Shown here piece by piece: positions 40,490 through 41,120 of a stretch of 41,120 bases of DNA. Origin of the DNA: Verrucomicrobiales bacterium (GTDB lineage Bacteria; Verrucomicrobiota; Verrucomicrobiia; Limisphaerales; CAIMTB01). Numbering within the stretch: the first letter of the stretch is position 1; every line of letters starts with the position of its first letter. The stretch is taken from contig JAEUHG010000166.1 in assembly GCA_016795425.1 (NCBI GenBank), positions 1 to 41,120 on the forward strand, written 5' to 3'. A model generated the notes under the pieces. The model was not told the origin of the DNA. It saw only the letters and a list, made by a program, of their open reading frames with translations, and ran no database searches. Both the position numbers and the translations under genes were made by a program.

Positions 40490-41107
40490 ATGCCACACGA
40501 ACTCGCACCCCTTCCCTACCCGAAAGAAGCCCTGGAACCGGCCATCGACGCCACCACCATGGAAATTCACCATGGTCGCCATCATAAGGCCTACGTCGAC
40601 AATCTAAACAAGGCCATCGCCGGCCACGAGGCCCTCGAACGCATGTCCCTCGATCATCTGATCGCTGACGTTCTGGCCCTCCCGGAGGCCGTCCGCGGTC
40701 CCGTCCGCAACAACGGCGGCGGCCATTGGAACCACACCTTCTTCTGGCGCCTCATGGGCCCGAATGCCGGTGGCGCACCCTCCGGCAATCTCGGTGATGA
40801 GATCAAAGCCACCTTCGGCAGCTTCGACGATTTCAAAGCCAAGTTCGAAGCCGCCGGCTTGGGACGCTTCGGCAGCGGCTGGGTCTGGCTGCTGCGCAAT
40901 CCCGCCGGCAAACTCGAAATCGCCAGCACCGCCAACCAGGATAATCCCCTCATGGGCAAAGGCGTCTCCGGCACCGAAGGCAAACCCATCCTGGGATGCG
41001 ACGTCTGGGAACACGCCTACTACCTCAAATACCAAAACAAACGCGCCGACTACCTCAAGGCCTGGTGGAGCGTTGTGAATTGGGCCGAGGTCGCCAAAAA
41101 CGCCTGA
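40490..41107 (+). CDS. sodA: Superoxide dismutase, Mn-type Mn/Fe family
   Basis: The 205-residue enzyme converts superoxide to hydrogen peroxide and oxygen. The metal ligands are His27 (MEIHHGRHH), His82 (GGHWNHTFFW), Asp171 and His175 (DVWEHAYY). The residues that usually separate the metal types, glycine in NNGGGHWNH and glutamine in STANQD (Gln150), point to manganese. The start at ATG 40490 matches the family N-terminus (HELAPLPYPKEALEP). The longer open frame upstream adds residues with no family counterpart. There is no signal peptide, so it is cytoplasmic. No OxyR- or Fur-like operator was recognised upstream. The window ends 13 bases after the stop. Confidence 0.97.
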   Translation: MPHELAPLPYPKEALEPAIDATTMEIHHGRHHKAYVDNLNKAIAGHEALERMSLDHLIADVLALPEAVRGPVRNNGGGHWNHTFFWRLMGPNAGGAPSGNLGDEIKATFGSFDDFKAKFEAAGLGRFGSGWVWLLRNPAGKLEIASTANQDNPLMGKGVSGTEGKPILGCDVWEHAYYLKYQNKRADYLKAWWSVVNWAEVAKNA

Positions 41108-41120
41108 GCGATCCGTCGCT

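Overview
The window is a GC-rich, gene-dense chromosomal segment, most likely from a member of Verrucomicrobiota (Pedosphaera/Limisphaera-like). This is inferred from the gene mix, not from any rRNA or marker search: an ADOP-type permease, a PrsK/PrsR pair with a VPDSG-like CTERM protein, GYF_2 and LVIVD-repeat proteins, a DUF1080 lipoprotein, a Tat-exported Gfo/Idh/MocA oxidoreductase, and secreted proteins ending in an '...RFFRV' module. I see no rRNA, tRNA, CRISPR array, intact insertion sequence or phage gene. The coding looks like ordinary chromosomal backbone with accessory envelope functions.

Layout. (1) 1-5002, minus strand: the N-terminal three quarters of an ADOP permease, preceded in transcription order by a ferrous iron uptake operon feoA-feoA-feoB. 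(2) 5091-9280: PrsK sensor kinase and PrsR sigma-54 activator (4-bp overlap), convergent with a Wza-like polysaccharide export lipoprotein. (3) 9436-15530: an octaheme cytochrome c fused to HEAT and TPR repeats, divergent from phosphoglucomutase and a secreted PIG-L deacetylase. (4) 15564-20753: RapA and an SGNH esterase, divergent from a Tat-signal oxidoreductase. (5) 20784-26537: a NatAB-like ABC exporter, a GYF_2-PrsW membrane protease, a DUF1080 lipoprotein and a vanadium-type haloperoxidase. (6) 26594-30023, minus strand: an LVIVD beta-propeller, an HscB-like J protein and an IscA-type Fe-S carrier. (7) 30024-30537: a non-coding stretch with strong hairpins. (8) 30538-36487: a four-gene TolC/adaptor/ATPase/permease (MacAB-TolC-like) operon whose adaptor carries two EF-hands. 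(9) 36502-41120: a GH43 glycosidase, an RNA m5U methyltransferase, a short secreted protein with a C-terminal sorting signal, a gene-poor stretch, and a Mn-type superoxide dismutase.

The most interesting connection is regulatory. Upstream of the CTERM protein gene there is an exact match to the sigma-54 -24/-12 consensus (39804-39820, minus strand). The window also encodes the PrsK/PrsR two-component pair, whose family controls sigma-54-dependent PEP-CTERM genes in other bacteria. Together with the polysaccharide export protein beside prsR, this suggests a kinase, activator, sigma-54 promoter and sorted surface protein circuit, split between two loci about 31 kb apart. Other points of note are the EF-hand-bearing efflux adaptor, the octaheme-HEAT-TPR fusion, the tandem FeoA arrangement with a cysteine-rich member, and the hairpin element at 30195-30281.
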